A stretch of 64,000 bases of DNA from Stutzerimonas stutzeri (GCF_009789555.1 NZ_CP046902.1:4108001-4172000), one strand, 5' to 3'; shown: positions 8,819 to 18,577, numbered from the stretch's first letter. Notes: generated by a model not told the origin, from the letters alone. Program-made: numbers and translations.

Positions 8819-11224
8819 TTAGCGCAGGATGCGCGGATCCCCTCTGCCCGCTACCGCGGCAGCCTCATCCGGTTTCAACAGAGCGGTCCTCGGCACGTCG
8901 AGCAACCGCGCGCAGGCAGCCAGCACATTCGCCCAAGAGGCACGGTTGGCGAATTGCATTCCGGCCTCGTCCAACGTACCGCCGCGGTTACGGTACCCCA
9001 GGACCGAACTGCGGCGCGCATCCGGAAGGATGGGCCAGAGGTGACCGCGCGCCACCTCGGGCCGCATATGCGTGAGCATTACCCGCAGCTCCATTTGTTC
9101 AGGGAACAGCCGCTCGGCCACGCCGTCGGCGGCGAGCGCATCGATTTCCCAGCGATCGCGTGGCGCCCGGAAACGCCCCGGCTCCTGCAGGTAGACCAGC
9201 CGATAGGCAACGCCCGCCTCGTTCAGACGGGCAGCTGCGCGCTGCATTTCGGTCAGTTGGTAGCTGCCGTTGGCGATTAACAGGATGGCATCGCTGCCAG
9301 CCCGCTCGTCGACGATGATTGCGCCGTCCCTTGCCAACTGCTCCGCCTGCGCGCGATCGAACAGCGTTGGCCGCTCGCGCTTGGGCATTACCAGGCAAGC
9401 CAGGGTCCCGCGTGCACGGTAGATCGAAGGCAGCAGCGCCAAGGCGCTGTTGTGGTCCGCCGGGAACAGCACCCTGGCCATGTCATTCATCTCACCCAGC
9501 AGCGCCTCGCAGAAACTGGTGTCCTGGTGCGACTGCTGATTCTTGCCGTTTTCCCAGGTGTGCGACGTGGCGATGAGCGGCCAGCCAAGCCAGCCTGCCG
9601 GACGCCCCGCCTCCTTCTGCTGGCGCGAGAAAATCAGGGTCTGACGTACTGCACCGAGCATCTTTACGCAGAACGCCTCGTAGCTCGCCACCAGATTCAG
9701 CCCACCCTGGTTGGCCAGGCATGCCGAGACCACTGCCTCTTCGTTCAAGGCGGTGATGATTTTCCCGTCCACCGCCTCGAACGCGCTCTCCGGGTCGATC
9801 ACACGGTGCTTGAGTGCCTCGAGGACACCGCCAAGGCGGTTGCTCGCCAGTTCGTCAGGATTTCCCACCCTCGGCCGTAGCGAAGGGTTGGCACGTGTCA
9901 ATTCCACGAAGAATCTGTCCACGGCGGCCATGGGAGAACAGCTGTCCTGCCGATAGTCGAGCGCCGGCATCACGGGCTCGGCGGGCCGTCGAAGCGCCAC
10001 TGTGTTGTCCCGTTCGGCCGGGCGACCCTGCCGTGATTGCCGTAACAGGTCACGCGCGGCCTCAAGCGCTTCTTGCGGCACGAAAAGCCGCGCTACATGG
10101 CTGTTGAACAACTCGCGAGAGGCGTCGTCGAAACGCGGATTCGCGGGTAGTGGCAGATTGTGCGCGGCATTGCTCCCAGCACCATAGAAGCCAAACCCCT
10201 TGACCGTCTCGGCGATGCCATACGGAATCGGCAGGGGGTAATGGAGCAGTCCGCGCGCCTTTTCCTCGACGCGCCGCGCCAGCCGCTGCTCCATTTCCCA
10301 CAGCATGCAGACAAACGCCGCGGGGTCCCGTCCATCGAACAGGATCGGATCGAAGCCACAACGACTCAGATGCTGGCGAAACCCTTCCAGCCCTTCATGG
10401 GTGCCCAGCTGGGTTCGCTGCTCGATGCGCCGGCCGTTGGCGATCATGATCGGCAACGCCATGCCGCAATCCTCGGCCCGCCACCAACGGGGAATCCAGT
10501 CGCTGCCCCGCTGCTCCTCCGCGGCGCCATCGGAGAGGAACGCCACCAGCGTTTCGCCCGGCAGCGGCATGTGCGCATATTGCAGCTCTGCAAAACCAAG
10601 GTAGCCGCCTTCGGCAATGCCACCCCCGGTATGCGCGTTGACATGGCTGCCAAGCGGTGCCGCCGGAGTCCCATCCGCCGCCTGGTGATAGCCATAGAAA
10701 TCCCCGAGGAGGCGATTGATGCCTGCTTCGCCGTCACCGTAGGCCTGCGCCTGTTCGGGATGCAGATTGTCGCTGAGCAGGTTCAGTGCCTCGATCGCAG
10801 CAACGCAGTGTCCCTGCCCCATCAGCCACGCGCGGGTGCTGCCCGTCAGTGCGTTGAGCCCAAGGTAACCGGCGTAGGCGGGAACCATATTCAGCGAGCC
10901 GCCGGTGTGCCCTTCCGGCGATGCCTTGAAATCTTCAGCGCAGAGGGCCGCGCCATCGAGCCTGACGCGGCACGCATAGGTCATGTGGACCACCAGCCAA
11001 AGCCCGGCCGAAGCGATCCGGTCGATCGCCTGCAACATACGATAGACAGTGGCCAGATCCGGCTGCAGTTGCGCCTGTACCAGTTGATGGGCCAGGCGAA
11101 ATACCGCCGCCTGGGTCTCCAGCGCATGCTCGAAGACGCCATAGCCGGTCCGCCAGCGTGCGAACTCAGGCTGGTTTTCGGCGTGGCGGTCCAACTCGTC
11201 GAGACTGGGCAATAACTGGTTCAT
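8819..11224 (-). CDS. Phosphoketolase-family (XFP-like) enzyme, divergent
   Basis: An 801-residue thiamine-diphosphate-type protein with the length and general layout of phosphoketolase (N-terminal PP, middle Pyr and C-terminal domains). The segments GHTGGSLNMVPAYAGYLG, HTGGGIAEGGYLGF and TSHTWENGKNQQSHQDTSF are phosphoketolase-like. Standard motifs are altered. The usual GHGGPA is replaced by GQGHCVAA, and the Mg/ThDP motif GDGEAE by SDGAAEEQRG. Some annotation sources call such pseudomonad proteins xylulose 5-phosphate 3-epimerase. I would not assign a reaction. It is monocistronic and leftward, and ends against the QSregVF gene. Confidence 0.8.
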   Translation of the reverse strand: MNQLLPSLDELDRHAENQPEFARWRTGYGVFEHALETQAAVFRLAHQLVQAQLQPDLATVYRMLQAIDRIASAGLWLVVHMTYACRVRLDGAALCAEDFKASPEGHTGGSLNMVPAYAGYLGLNALTGSTRAWLMGQGHCVAAIEALNLLSDNLHPEQAQAYGDGEAGINRLLGDFYGYHQAADGTPAAPLGSHVNAHTGGGIAEGGYLGFAELQYAHMPLPGETLVAFLSDGAAEEQRGSDWIPRWWRAEDCGMALPIMIANGRRIEQRTQLGTHEGLEGFRQHLSRCGFDPILFDGRDPAAFVCMLWEMEQRLARRVEEKARGLLHYPLPIPYGIAETVKGFGFYGAGSNAAHNLPLPANPRFDDASRELFNSHVARLFVPQEALEAARDLLRQSRQGRPAERDNTVALRRPAEPVMPALDYRQDSCSPMAAVDRFFVELTRANPSLRPRVGNPDELASNRLGGVLEALKHRVIDPESAFEAVDGKIITALNEEAVVSACLANQGGLNLVASYEAFCVKMLGAVRQTLIFSRQQKEAGRPAGWLGWPLIATSHTWENGKNQQSHQDTSFCEALLGEMNDMARVLFPADHNSALALLPSIYRARGTLACLVMPKRERPTLFDRAQAEQLARDGAIIVDERAGSDAILLIANGSYQLTEMQRAAARLNEAGVAYRLVYLQEPGRFRAPRDRWEIDALAADGVAERLFPEQMELRVMLTHMRPEVARGHLWPILPDARRSSVLGYRNRGGTLDEAGMQFANRASWANVLAACARLLDVPRTALLKPDEAAAVAGRGDPRILR

Positions 11225-11260
11225 GGAGCGCTCCGTTGAATGGCGGTAGCGACAGTCTAG

Positions 11261-11410
11261 TCAGCGACTGAGCAGCCATCTCTGATATGCATCAAGCTGC
11301 ACAATCGGAGCGGCGGGCATGCCGGCGCGAATGCCTATGGCGAAGCCTTCAGGCGGCCCTTGGGGCTCACCGTAACCCTTGTCGACACGGGTCATATCCG
11401 GCTCGGCCAT
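11261..11410 (-). CDS. Possible small protein, 49 residues
   Basis: An ORF starting at MAEPDMTRVDKGYGEP with a purine-rich AGGTGG-like site upstream of the ATG. It lies 36 bp upstream of the phosphoketolase-like gene on the same strand, so it could be its leader gene. I recognise no family. It is weakly supported: codon use is GC-biased like its neighbours, but the ORF is short. Confidence 0.35.
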   Translation of the reverse strand: MAEPDMTRVDKGYGEPQGPPEGFAIGIRAGMPAAPIVQLDAYQRWLLSR

Positions 11411-11778
11411 CTTCCGGCCACCTCGAAGATTCAGCCGCACGCGTCGGGTGGTGTTCGCGGCGCTCTGGACGATGCCGGCTCGCCACTGATGCATGCGCCG
11501 CCGCCAATGAGCGACGCGAAGCGGTTGATAGTGCCGACCTGGCGACCGCGACCGGCGCGATCATCAGGCGACACTCGAGGAGTTGACCCGTATCCTTGAG
11601 CAGCTCACCGCGACGGCGCCAATGTGCTAAATCACCCTGCCCGCAACCGGTGGCTGCTAGGCTTGAGACAACTGCCGCACGGCTCGCCACGCAATCGCTC
11701 AGGGGTGAAGTCAGAGATCGCCGGAACAGGCCCGACACATTGCACGGGCCGCCAGTTCCATTACAAGGGAGACGCTGC
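11411..11778. other. Intergenic region before the LOG gene
   Basis: About 370 bases with no supportable gene. Reading frames here on both strands are Arg/Ala-rich and unlike real proteins. It should hold the LOG gene promoter, but I see no convincing -35/-10 pair. A clear AAGGGAG ribosome site lies at its right end (11765-11771). Confidence 0.5.
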
Positions 11779-12858
11779 ATGCCTTTCGAACCGGACGATT
11801 ACCTGTCGCGACATTTCAAGACCAGCGGCGCGGAGCTGTCGAAGAAAATCGACGAGCTGGTGGCTCTGGTCGTCCCGCCCAATAGCCAGAACCTGCCGCT
11901 GTACCGTGAAATGCTGGTCACCGTCATACGTATGGCACAGGCCGACCGGAGCCGCTGGGACGCCAAGATACTGCTGCAGACCATGCGCGAGATGGAACAC
12001 GCGTTCAGCCGGCTCGAGCCGTTCAAGCGCCGTCGCAAGGTCACCGTCTTCGGTTCAGCACGTACCCCCGTCGAGCACCCGCTGTACGCCTTGGCTCGCC
12101 AACTGGGAGAAACCCTCGCGCGCTATGACCTGATGGTGATTACAGGCGCTGGCGGCGGCATCATGGCGGCGGCGCACGAGGGTGCTGGCACGGATAACAG
12201 CCTCGGACTGAACATCACCCTTCCGTTCGAGCAGCACGCCAACCCGACGGTCGATGGCACCGACCATTTGCTGTCGTTCCATTTCTTCTTCGTACGCAAG
12301 CTGTTCTTCATCAAGGAAGCCGATGCGCTGGTGCTGTGCCCGGGCGGTTTCGGTACGCTGGACGAAACGCTGGAAGTGCTGACACTGATACAGACCGGCA
12401 AGAGCCCGCTGGTTCCGGTGGTGCTGCTGGACGAACCCGAGGGCACATTCTGGCAGGATGCGTTGAGCTTCATGCGCCGCCAACTCGAGGAAAACCGCTA
12501 CATCCTGCCCACTGACATGCGCCTGATGCGCCTGGTGGACAACGCCGAAGACGCCGCCGCCGAAATCGACAGGTTCTATGGCAACTTCCATTCAAGCCGT
12601 TGGCTGAAAGACCGCTTCGTCATGCGCATGAACCATATGCTGACCGAGGCCGCACTGGCGTTTTTGAACAGCGAATTCGCCGATCTTCGCCTGAAAGGCC
12701 GCTTCGAACAGCAGGCGTGCTGCGAGATGGAACTTGACGAGCCTGAGTTGCAACAGCTGCCGAGGCTGAGCTTCGTATTCAACGGCCGCGACCATGGGCG
12801 GCTGCGTGAACTCACTGATTTCATCAACGAAAAACAGAATTGGGTGGTCCAGCCGTAA
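11779..12858 (+). CDS. LOG-family nucleotide 5'-monophosphate phosphoribohydrolase-like protein
   Basis: A 359-residue protein. The Rossmann-like LOG domain (residues about 90-280) has VTVFGSAR, VITGAGGGIMAAAHEGA and the signature CPGGFGTLDETLEVLTL. These PGGxGTxxE motifs define the LOG/lysine-decarboxylase-like family that releases ribose 5-phosphate from nucleotide monophosphates. Extra N- and C-terminal regions (about 85 residues each) make it longer than PpnN-like or small LOG proteins. The start is the ATG with AAGGGAG 7 nt upstream; the frame is open earlier but non-coding in style. Confidence 0.85.
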   Translation: MPFEPDDYLSRHFKTSGAELSKKIDELVALVVPPNSQNLPLYREMLVTVIRMAQADRSRWDAKILLQTMREMEHAFSRLEPFKRRRKVTVFGSARTPVEHPLYALARQLGETLARYDLMVITGAGGGIMAAAHEGAGTDNSLGLNITLPFEQHANPTVDGTDHLLSFHFFFVRKLFFIKEADALVLCPGGFGTLDETLEVLTLIQTGKSPLVPVVLLDEPEGTFWQDALSFMRRQLEENRYILPTDMRLMRLVDNAEDAAAEIDRFYGNFHSSRWLKDRFVMRMNHMLTEAALAFLNSEFADLRLKGRFEQQACCEMELDEPELQQLPRLSFVFNGRDHGRLRELTDFINEKQNWVVQP

Positions 12859-12932
12859 ACGGAGCACGGGCCCAAGGCAAGTCGCGCCGCGTTCGGCAAC
12901 AGGGAGCAGGCCGAACGTTCGGCGCTTTCGCC

Positions 12933-13400
12933 TCAGCCTTCGACCGATCCGCTGCGCAACAGCTTGCCAATCATGTCCAGGGGATATCCTCGGTAACTGA
13001 GGAAGCGCCCTTGCCGTGCCCTTTCCCGTTGGTCACCCGGTAACTCGCCGGCGAACTTGCGCATCCAGACGTCATGCAATTGCACGTTCCAATCGAAGCC
13101 ACTGTCACGTAGAGCCTGCTCGATATCCGCTCGGGCCAAGCCCCGCTGGGACAATTCCTCGCGGATGCGCAAAGGTCCGTAGCCAGCATTGGCGCGCATG
13201 CGGACGAAGCTTTCCAGATAGCGGGCTTCGCTGAGCAGGCCTTCCTCTGCCAGCCTGTCCAACACCGGCTCGATGAGTTCCAAAGACGCACCGCGAGCGC
13301 GCAACTTGCGACTCAGTTCGAGGCGTCCATGCTCTCGCCGGGCCAGAAGATCCATGGCTGCCCGCCGCACGGCGGCGGGGCTATCGAGCACAACCGGCAT
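12933..13400 (-). CDS. recX: Regulatory protein RecX
   Basis: A 155-residue helical-repeat protein that binds RecA filaments and limits their activity. RecX features are RRAAMDLLARREHGRLELSRKL, GYGPLRIREELSQRG and the terminal RFLSYRGYPLDMIGKLL. It lies 5 bp downstream of recA on the same strand, so it is almost surely co-transcribed and SOS-induced with it. Confidence 0.95.
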   Translation of the reverse strand: MPVVLDSPAAVRRAAMDLLARREHGRLELSRKLRARGASLELIEPVLDRLAEEGLLSEARYLESFVRMRANAGYGPLRIREELSQRGLARADIEQALRDSGFDWNVQLHDVWMRKFAGELPGDQRERARQGRFLSYRGYPLDMIGKLLRSGSVEG

Positions 13401-13405
13401 TCAAA

Positions 13406-14449
13406 TCAAAGATCGGCTTCGGCCAGATCCGCGGCAACCGGGCTGGCCTTTGTATTCGGCGCAACAACCAGCAGCTTGTCGCGAATCTGCTGCTCGATCT
13501 CGCGGCCGATCTCCGGATTCTCTTCCAGATACTTGGCGGCGTTGGCCTTGCCCTGCCCGATCTTGTTGCCCTTGTAGGCATACCAGGCGCCAGACTTCTC
13601 GACCAGGCCTTGCTGCACACCCAGATCGATGACCTCGCCGTTGCGGTAGATACCCTTGCCGTACAGAATCTGGAACTCAGCCTGGCGGAACGGCGGCGCT
13701 ACCTTGTTCTTGACGACCTTGACGCGGGTTTCGCTACCCACCACTTCGTCGCCTTCCTTCACTGCACCGGTACGGCGAATGTCGAGACGCACCGAGGCGT
13801 AGAACTTCAGGGCGTTACCGCCGGTAGTCGTTTCCGGGCTGCCGAACATCACGCCGATCTTCATGCGGATCTGGTTGATGAAAATCACCAGACAGTTGGC
13901 GTTCTTGATGTTGCCGGTGATCTTGCGCAATGCCTGGGACATCAGGCGCGCCTGCAGGCCCACGTGGGTGTCGCCCATCTCACCTTCGATTTCCGCCTTG
14001 GGAACCAATGCGGCCACCGAGTCGACGATGATCACGTCAACCGCGTTGGAGCGCACCAGCATGTCGGTAATTTCCAGCGCCTGCTCGCCGGTATCCGGCT
14101 GGGAAACCAACAGATCGTCGACATTGACGCCTAGCTTGCCCGCGTAATCGGGATCGAGTGCATGTTCGGCATCGACGAAGGCGCAAGTCGCCCCCATTTT
14201 CTGGGCTTCTGCGATGACCGAGAGCGTCAGCGTGGTCTTGCCGGAAGATTCCGGACCATAGATTTCAACGATCCGGCCCTTGGGCAGACCGCCAATACCC
14301 AGCGCGATGTCCAGGCCCAGCGAGCCGGTGGAAATGGAGGGAATCGCCTGACGATCATGATCGCCCATGCGCATGACCGCGCCTTTACCGAACTGTTTTT
14401 CGATCTGGCCCAAGGCAGCAGCCAAGGCACGCTTCTTGTTCTCGTCCAT
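13406..14449 (-). CDS. recA: Recombinase RecA
   Basis: A 347-residue RecA, full length. Walker A GPESSGKTT, Walker B VIIVDSVAAL, the L1 loop region EGEMGDTHVGLQARLMSQAL and the L2 region FGSPETTTGGNALKFYAS are all intact. It forms the ATP-dependent filament for homologous recombination and triggers LexA self-cleavage. The start is the ATG of MDENKKRALAAAL at 14449. A LexA box lies about 40 bp upstream. recX follows, cinA precedes. Confidence 0.98.
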   Translation of the reverse strand: MDENKKRALAAALGQIEKQFGKGAVMRMGDHDRQAIPSISTGSLGLDIALGIGGLPKGRIVEIYGPESSGKTTLTLSVIAEAQKMGATCAFVDAEHALDPDYAGKLGVNVDDLLVSQPDTGEQALEITDMLVRSNAVDVIIVDSVAALVPKAEIEGEMGDTHVGLQARLMSQALRKITGNIKNANCLVIFINQIRMKIGVMFGSPETTTGGNALKFYASVRLDIRRTGAVKEGDEVVGSETRVKVVKNKVAPPFRQAEFQILYGKGIYRNGEVIDLGVQQGLVEKSGAWYAYKGNKIGQGKANAAKYLEENPEIGREIEQQIRDKLLVVAPNTKASPVAADLAEADL

Positions 14450-14490
14450 TACGATCCTCACTTGATCAAGAGGGCCAGAGGCCACGACAA

Positions 14491-14506
14491 CTGTATAAGT
14501 AGACAG
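14491..14506. promoter_or_regulatory. LexA (SOS) box upstream of recA
   Basis: CTGTATAAGTAGACAG fits CTG-N10-CAG and is close to the consensus for gammaproteobacterial LexA. It sits between cinA and recA, where it would control the recA-recX unit. Confidence 0.88.
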
Positions 14507-14533
14507 TATTAGAACATAGGCACAATGACGCGC

Positions 14534-15034
14534 CTAGCCCAGAAGCGGATTTTCTCCCGCGGCGAGTCGGATCAATCCGACGAGCGCGGCTTCCACGCTC
14601 TGCTCCCGTACGGCCTGCCGATCGCCCTCGAACCGATAATGCCGGGCAACGACCTGTTCGCCGTCCGCCCAGGCGAGCCATACCGTGCCGACCGGTTTTG
14701 CCGGCGAGCCGCCACCCGGCCCCGCAACGCCGCTGACCGCGACGCCATAGCGCGCCCCGCTGGCATGCCGCGCGCCACGCACCATGGCCTCGACCACCTC
14801 GCGACTGACAGCGCCAACCTGGTCGAACAACTCTGCCGGGACGCCGAGCTGACGGGTTTTCTGCACGTTGGAATAGGTGACGAAGCCGGCCTCGAACCAG
14901 GCCGAGCTACCGGCGATACGGGTGATGGCTTCGGCGATACCGCCGCCGGTGCAGGACTCGGCGGTAGTCACCTGTGCGGATTGGGTCTGCAACGCGGCAC
15001 CCAGCCTTGCAGCCAGATCGGTCAGGGACGACAT
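14534..15034 (-). CDS. pncC: Nicotinamide-nucleotide amidase (CinA C-terminal domain, PncC)
   Basis: A 166-residue single-domain CinA/PncC protein that deamidates NMN to NaMN in pyridine-nucleotide recycling. Motifs are TAESCTGGGIAEAIT, FVTYSNVQKTRQLGV, and VSGVAGPGGGSPAKPVGTVW. The N-terminal pyrophosphatase domain of long CinA proteins is absent, as is normal in Pseudomonas. It lies just upstream of recA, the usual order. Confidence 0.93.
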   Translation of the reverse strand: MSSLTDLAARLGAALQTQSAQVTTAESCTGGGIAEAITRIAGSSAWFEAGFVTYSNVQKTRQLGVPAELFDQVGAVSREVVEAMVRGARHASGARYGVAVSGVAGPGGGSPAKPVGTVWLAWADGEQVVARHYRFEGDRQAVREQSVEAALVGLIRLAAGENPLLG

Positions 15035-15180
15035 TGAGCGCTCCGGATTACCAAAACACGTACCTTAGCAGGCCTTGCGCCGCGATGGCCCGGTCCGCCC
15101 GTCGTACCGCACGGGCTCTTTCGCATCGCCTTGGCGCCGGGTGCGAAGAACCGACAGGCACGCCTCGCTCCGCCGCCTCT

Positions 15181-15645
15181 TCACCTGTTTTCCCAATGCC
15201 GCTGCATTTCAAGAAACAGGAACGAAGCAGTCCAGGTGATCAGTACCAACCCCGTCAGCGCCTCGATGCCGACCAGGAATCTGATTGGCCCAACCGGATG
15301 GATGTCGCCGAAACCGAGCGTGGTGAAGGTCGTGAACGAAAAATAGACGCAGTCCATGAGGCTGCCGCTGAACTGCCCGGTCAGCTCGCCCCACCCTGGC
15401 ACTCGACTCACGAAAAAATAGGCGAGGGCGAATATCCACACCTCTACCGCATGGGCCGCGAGCGTGCCGCAGACACCCAGAATCATTCCGACCCGATAGC
15501 TGCCCGGTGACCTGCCTTGGCGCAGCGACAGGCGGGACAGAAACTCGTAATGCACCGCCACTACCGTCACCACGAGAAACAGATTCACCAGCGAAACGAT
15601 GATCAGATCAGGTGCCCAGTCCAGTGCTTGTGTCAGTTGTGTCAT
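15181..15645 (-). CDS. Two-helix ion channel (potassium-channel-like pore)
   Basis: A 154-residue membrane protein with N-terminal helices and a C-terminal pore module. The selectivity filter reads TTFTTLGFGDIHP, flanked by helices (about residues 20-40, 65-88 and 125-148). This is the Ion_trans_2 type pore, though the filter GFGD is not the classic GYGD. I start at the ATG of MTQLTQALDW. No cytosolic RCK domain is present. The ligand or ion is not proven. Confidence 0.82.
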   Translation of the reverse strand: MTQLTQALDWAPDLIIVSLVNLFLVVTVVAVHYEFLSRLSLRQGRSPGSYRVGMILGVCGTLAAHAVEVWIFALAYFFVSRVPGWGELTGQFSGSLMDCVYFSFTTFTTLGFGDIHPVGPIRFLVGIEALTGLVLITWTASFLFLEMQRHWENR

Positions 15646-15872
15646 TTGCTCGATCCGTGTTGCTTGCCAACCCCAGGGGCAGATTCCCAGCCCCGTCTGG
15701 CGCATTTACGCATTGAGGGCAGTTCCGCATCGATACGGCGACAGCCCATGTTAACCTTGCCGGTTTGATCCAGCCGGCACAATCCAGCGCGGCCAGCCGA
15801 TGGCCGAAACAGCCGCCGATGCCCATGGACAACGGCCGCCATCACTGCATCCCTTTTCAAGTATCCAACCCT

Positions 15873-18446
15873 ATGTCGTCACAAGATCTGTCCCACCACA
15901 CCCCAATGATGCAGCAATACTGGAAGCTCAAGCGCGAGCATCCGGATCAGCTGATGTTTTACCGCATGGGTGACTTCTATGAGCTTTTCTACGAAGACGC
16001 CAAGAAAGCGGCAAAGCTGCTGGACATCACGCTGACCGCTCGCGGGCAGTCCGGCGGCAAGGCCATTCCCATGGCCGGGATTCCGTTCCATTCGGCCGAA
16101 GGCTACCTCGGCCGACTGGTCAAGCTCGGCGAGTCGGTAGTGATCTGCGAGCAGATCGGCGATCCGGCGACCAGCAAAGGACCGGTGGAACGTCAGGTGG
16201 TACGCATCATCACTCCCGGTACGGTCAGTGACGAGGCGCTGCTCGACGAGCACCGCGACAACCTGCTGGCCGCCGTGGTGGGCGACGAGAAGCTGTTCGG
16301 GCTGTCGGTACTGGATATCACCAGCGGCCGCTTCAGTGTGCAGGAGTTCAGCGGCTGGGAAACCCTGCTGGCCGAAGTGGAACGCCTGAATCCCGCCGAG
16401 TTGATGATCCCGGATGACTGGCCGGCCAACCTGCCGGTCGAGAAACGACGCGGTGTGCGTCGGCGTGCTCCCTGGGATTTCGACCGTGACAGTGCATTCA
16501 AAGGTCTCTGCCAGCAGTTCGGCACCCAGGACCTGAAGGGTTTCGGCTGCGAAAAGCTGACCCTGGCCATTGGCGCCGCCGGGTGCCTGCTGACCTATGC
16601 CAAGGAAACCCAGCGCACCGCCCTGCACCACCTGCGCAGCCTGCACCACGAACGTCTCGACGACACTGTGGTGCTCGACGGTGCGACCCGCCGCAATCTG
16701 GAACTGGACATCAACCTCGCTGGCGGGCGCGACAACACCCTGCAATCGGTTGTCGACCGCTGCCAGACCGCCATGGGCAGCCGCCTGCTCAGCCGCTGGC
16801 TGAACCGCCCGCTGCGCGACCGCGGTGTGCTCGAAGCGCGCCAGGATTCGATCACCTGCCTGCTCGAACACTACCGCTACGAACGAATCCAGCCGCAGCT
16901 CAAGGAAATCGGCGACCTCGAACGCATTCTCGCGCGAATCGGTCTGCGTAACGCACGCCCACGCGACTTGGCGCGCCTGCGCGACGCACTCGCTGCCCTG
17001 CCTCAATTGCAGGCCGGCATGCAGGAGCTGGTGGCGGCGCACCTCACCGAGCTGGGCACGCGCATTGGCGTCTACCCAGAGTTGGCCCAACTGCTGGCCA
17101 AGGCGATCATCGACAACCCGCCGGCAGTCATCCGCGACGGGGGCGTGCTGAAAGCCGGTTACGACGCCGAGCTGGACGAATTGCAGTCGCTGTCCGAAAA
17201 CGCCGGCCAGTATCTGATGGACCTGGAAACCCGCGAGAAAGCCCGAACCGGCCTGGCCAACCTCAAGGTCGGCTACAACCGCGTGCACGGTTACTTCATC
17301 GAGTTGCCCAGCAAGCAGGCTGAATCGGCACCGGCCGACTACATCCGTCGGCAGACGCTCAAGGGCGCCGAGCGTTTCATCACACCCGAACTGAAAGCGT
17401 TCGAAGACAAGGCCCTGTCAGCCAAAAGCCGTGCCCTGGCGCGCGAGAAGCAGCTCTACGACGAATTGCTCGAACGGCTCATCGGCCATTTGGCTCCGCT
17501 ACAGGAAAGTGCTGCGGCACTGGCCGAGCTCGACGTACTGAGCAACCTGGCCGAACGTGCGCTTACGCTGGATCTCAACCGCCCACGTTTCGTCGAACAC
17601 CCCTGCCTGCAGATCGACCAAGGCCGTCATCCCGTCGTCGAACAGGTCTTGCAGACGCCCTTCGTCGCCAACGATCTGGGCCTGGATGACGACACCCGCA
17701 TGCTGGTCATTACCGGACCGAACATGGGCGGTAAATCCACCTACATGCGCCAGACCGCCTTGATCGTGCTGCTGGCGCAGATTGGCAGCTTCGTCCCGGC
17801 GAAAGCGTGCGAACTGTCGCTGGTCGATCGCATTTTCACCCGTATCGGCTCTTCCGACGACCTGGCCGGCGGTCGCTCGACCTTCATGGTGGAAATGAGC
17901 GAAACCGCCAACATCCTGCACAACGCCAGCGACCGCAGCCTGGTGCTGATGGATGAAGTCGGTCGCGGCACCAGCACCTTCGATGGCCTGTCTCTGGCGT
18001 GGGCGGCAGCCGAGCATCTGGCGCATCTGCGCGCGTTCACGCTGTTCGCGACGCATTATTTCGAGCTCACCGTGCTGCCGGAAAGCGAGCCGGTCGTCGC
18101 CAACGTGCATTTGTCGGCTACCGAACACAACGAGCGCATCGTCTTCCTTCACCACGTGTTGCCAGGGCCGGCCAGCCAGAGTTATGGCCTCGCGGTGGCG
18201 CAGTTGGCGGGCGTCCCGGGGTCGGTGATTCAGCGCGCACGCGACCATCTGTCGCGCCTGGAAACCACCAGCCTGGCCCATGAAACGCCGAAAATCCCGG
18301 CGGGTCAGCCCGCTCCACCAATGCAGAATGACCTGTTCGCGAGCCTGCCCCATCCAGTGATCGAGGAGCTGGGACGGGTCAATCCCGATGAGTTGACCCC
18401 GCGCCAGGCGCTGGACCTGCTATACAACCTGAAAACACGAATCTGA
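15873..18446 (+). CDS. mutS: DNA mismatch repair protein MutS
   Basis: 857 residues, matching Pseudomonas MutS. The mismatch-recognition Phe-x-Glu is in MGDFYELFYEDA near residue 35. The ATPase has Walker A ITGPNMGGKSTYMRQ, Walker B VLMDEVGRGTSTFDG and the following ATHYFEL. The C-terminal tail NPDELTPRQALDLLYNLK is the tetramerisation/MutL-linked end. I start at MSSQDLSHHTPMMQQY as in relatives; the frame is open 36 codons further up. It detects mismatches and recruits MutL. Confidence 0.97.
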   Translation: MSSQDLSHHTPMMQQYWKLKREHPDQLMFYRMGDFYELFYEDAKKAAKLLDITLTARGQSGGKAIPMAGIPFHSAEGYLGRLVKLGESVVICEQIGDPATSKGPVERQVVRIITPGTVSDEALLDEHRDNLLAAVVGDEKLFGLSVLDITSGRFSVQEFSGWETLLAEVERLNPAELMIPDDWPANLPVEKRRGVRRRAPWDFDRDSAFKGLCQQFGTQDLKGFGCEKLTLAIGAAGCLLTYAKETQRTALHHLRSLHHERLDDTVVLDGATRRNLELDINLAGGRDNTLQSVVDRCQTAMGSRLLSRWLNRPLRDRGVLEARQDSITCLLEHYRYERIQPQLKEIGDLERILARIGLRNARPRDLARLRDALAALPQLQAGMQELVAAHLTELGTRIGVYPELAQLLAKAIIDNPPAVIRDGGVLKAGYDAELDELQSLSENAGQYLMDLETREKARTGLANLKVGYNRVHGYFIELPSKQAESAPADYIRRQTLKGAERFITPELKAFEDKALSAKSRALAREKQLYDELLERLIGHLAPLQESAAALAELDVLSNLAERALTLDLNRPRFVEHPCLQIDQGRHPVVEQVLQTPFVANDLGLDDDTRMLVITGPNMGGKSTYMRQTALIVLLAQIGSFVPAKACELSLVDRIFTRIGSSDDLAGGRSTFMVEMSETANILHNASDRSLVLMDEVGRGTSTFDGLSLAWAAAEHLAHLRAFTLFATHYFELTVLPESEPVVANVHLSATEHNERIVFLHHVLPGPASQSYGLAVAQLAGVPGSVIQRARDHLSRLETTSLAHETPKIPAGQPAPPMQNDLFASLPHPVIEELGRVNPDELTPRQALDLLYNLKTRI

Positions 18447-18577
18447 CGGCTGCGAAAAAGCTGCTAGAATCGCGCGCATTTTTTGGATATATGCGGCATT
18501 GCCTGGTGCCGCTATAAGCCCGCCGAACGGGGGCGTCATTGCAACGCCACCCGACACGCCCGAGGAGATAGCTAGAA

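Noticed and set aside
10160..11215. 351-codon rightward ORF opposite the phosphoketolase-like gene
   Set aside because: Shadow frame; no domain and atypical residue composition.
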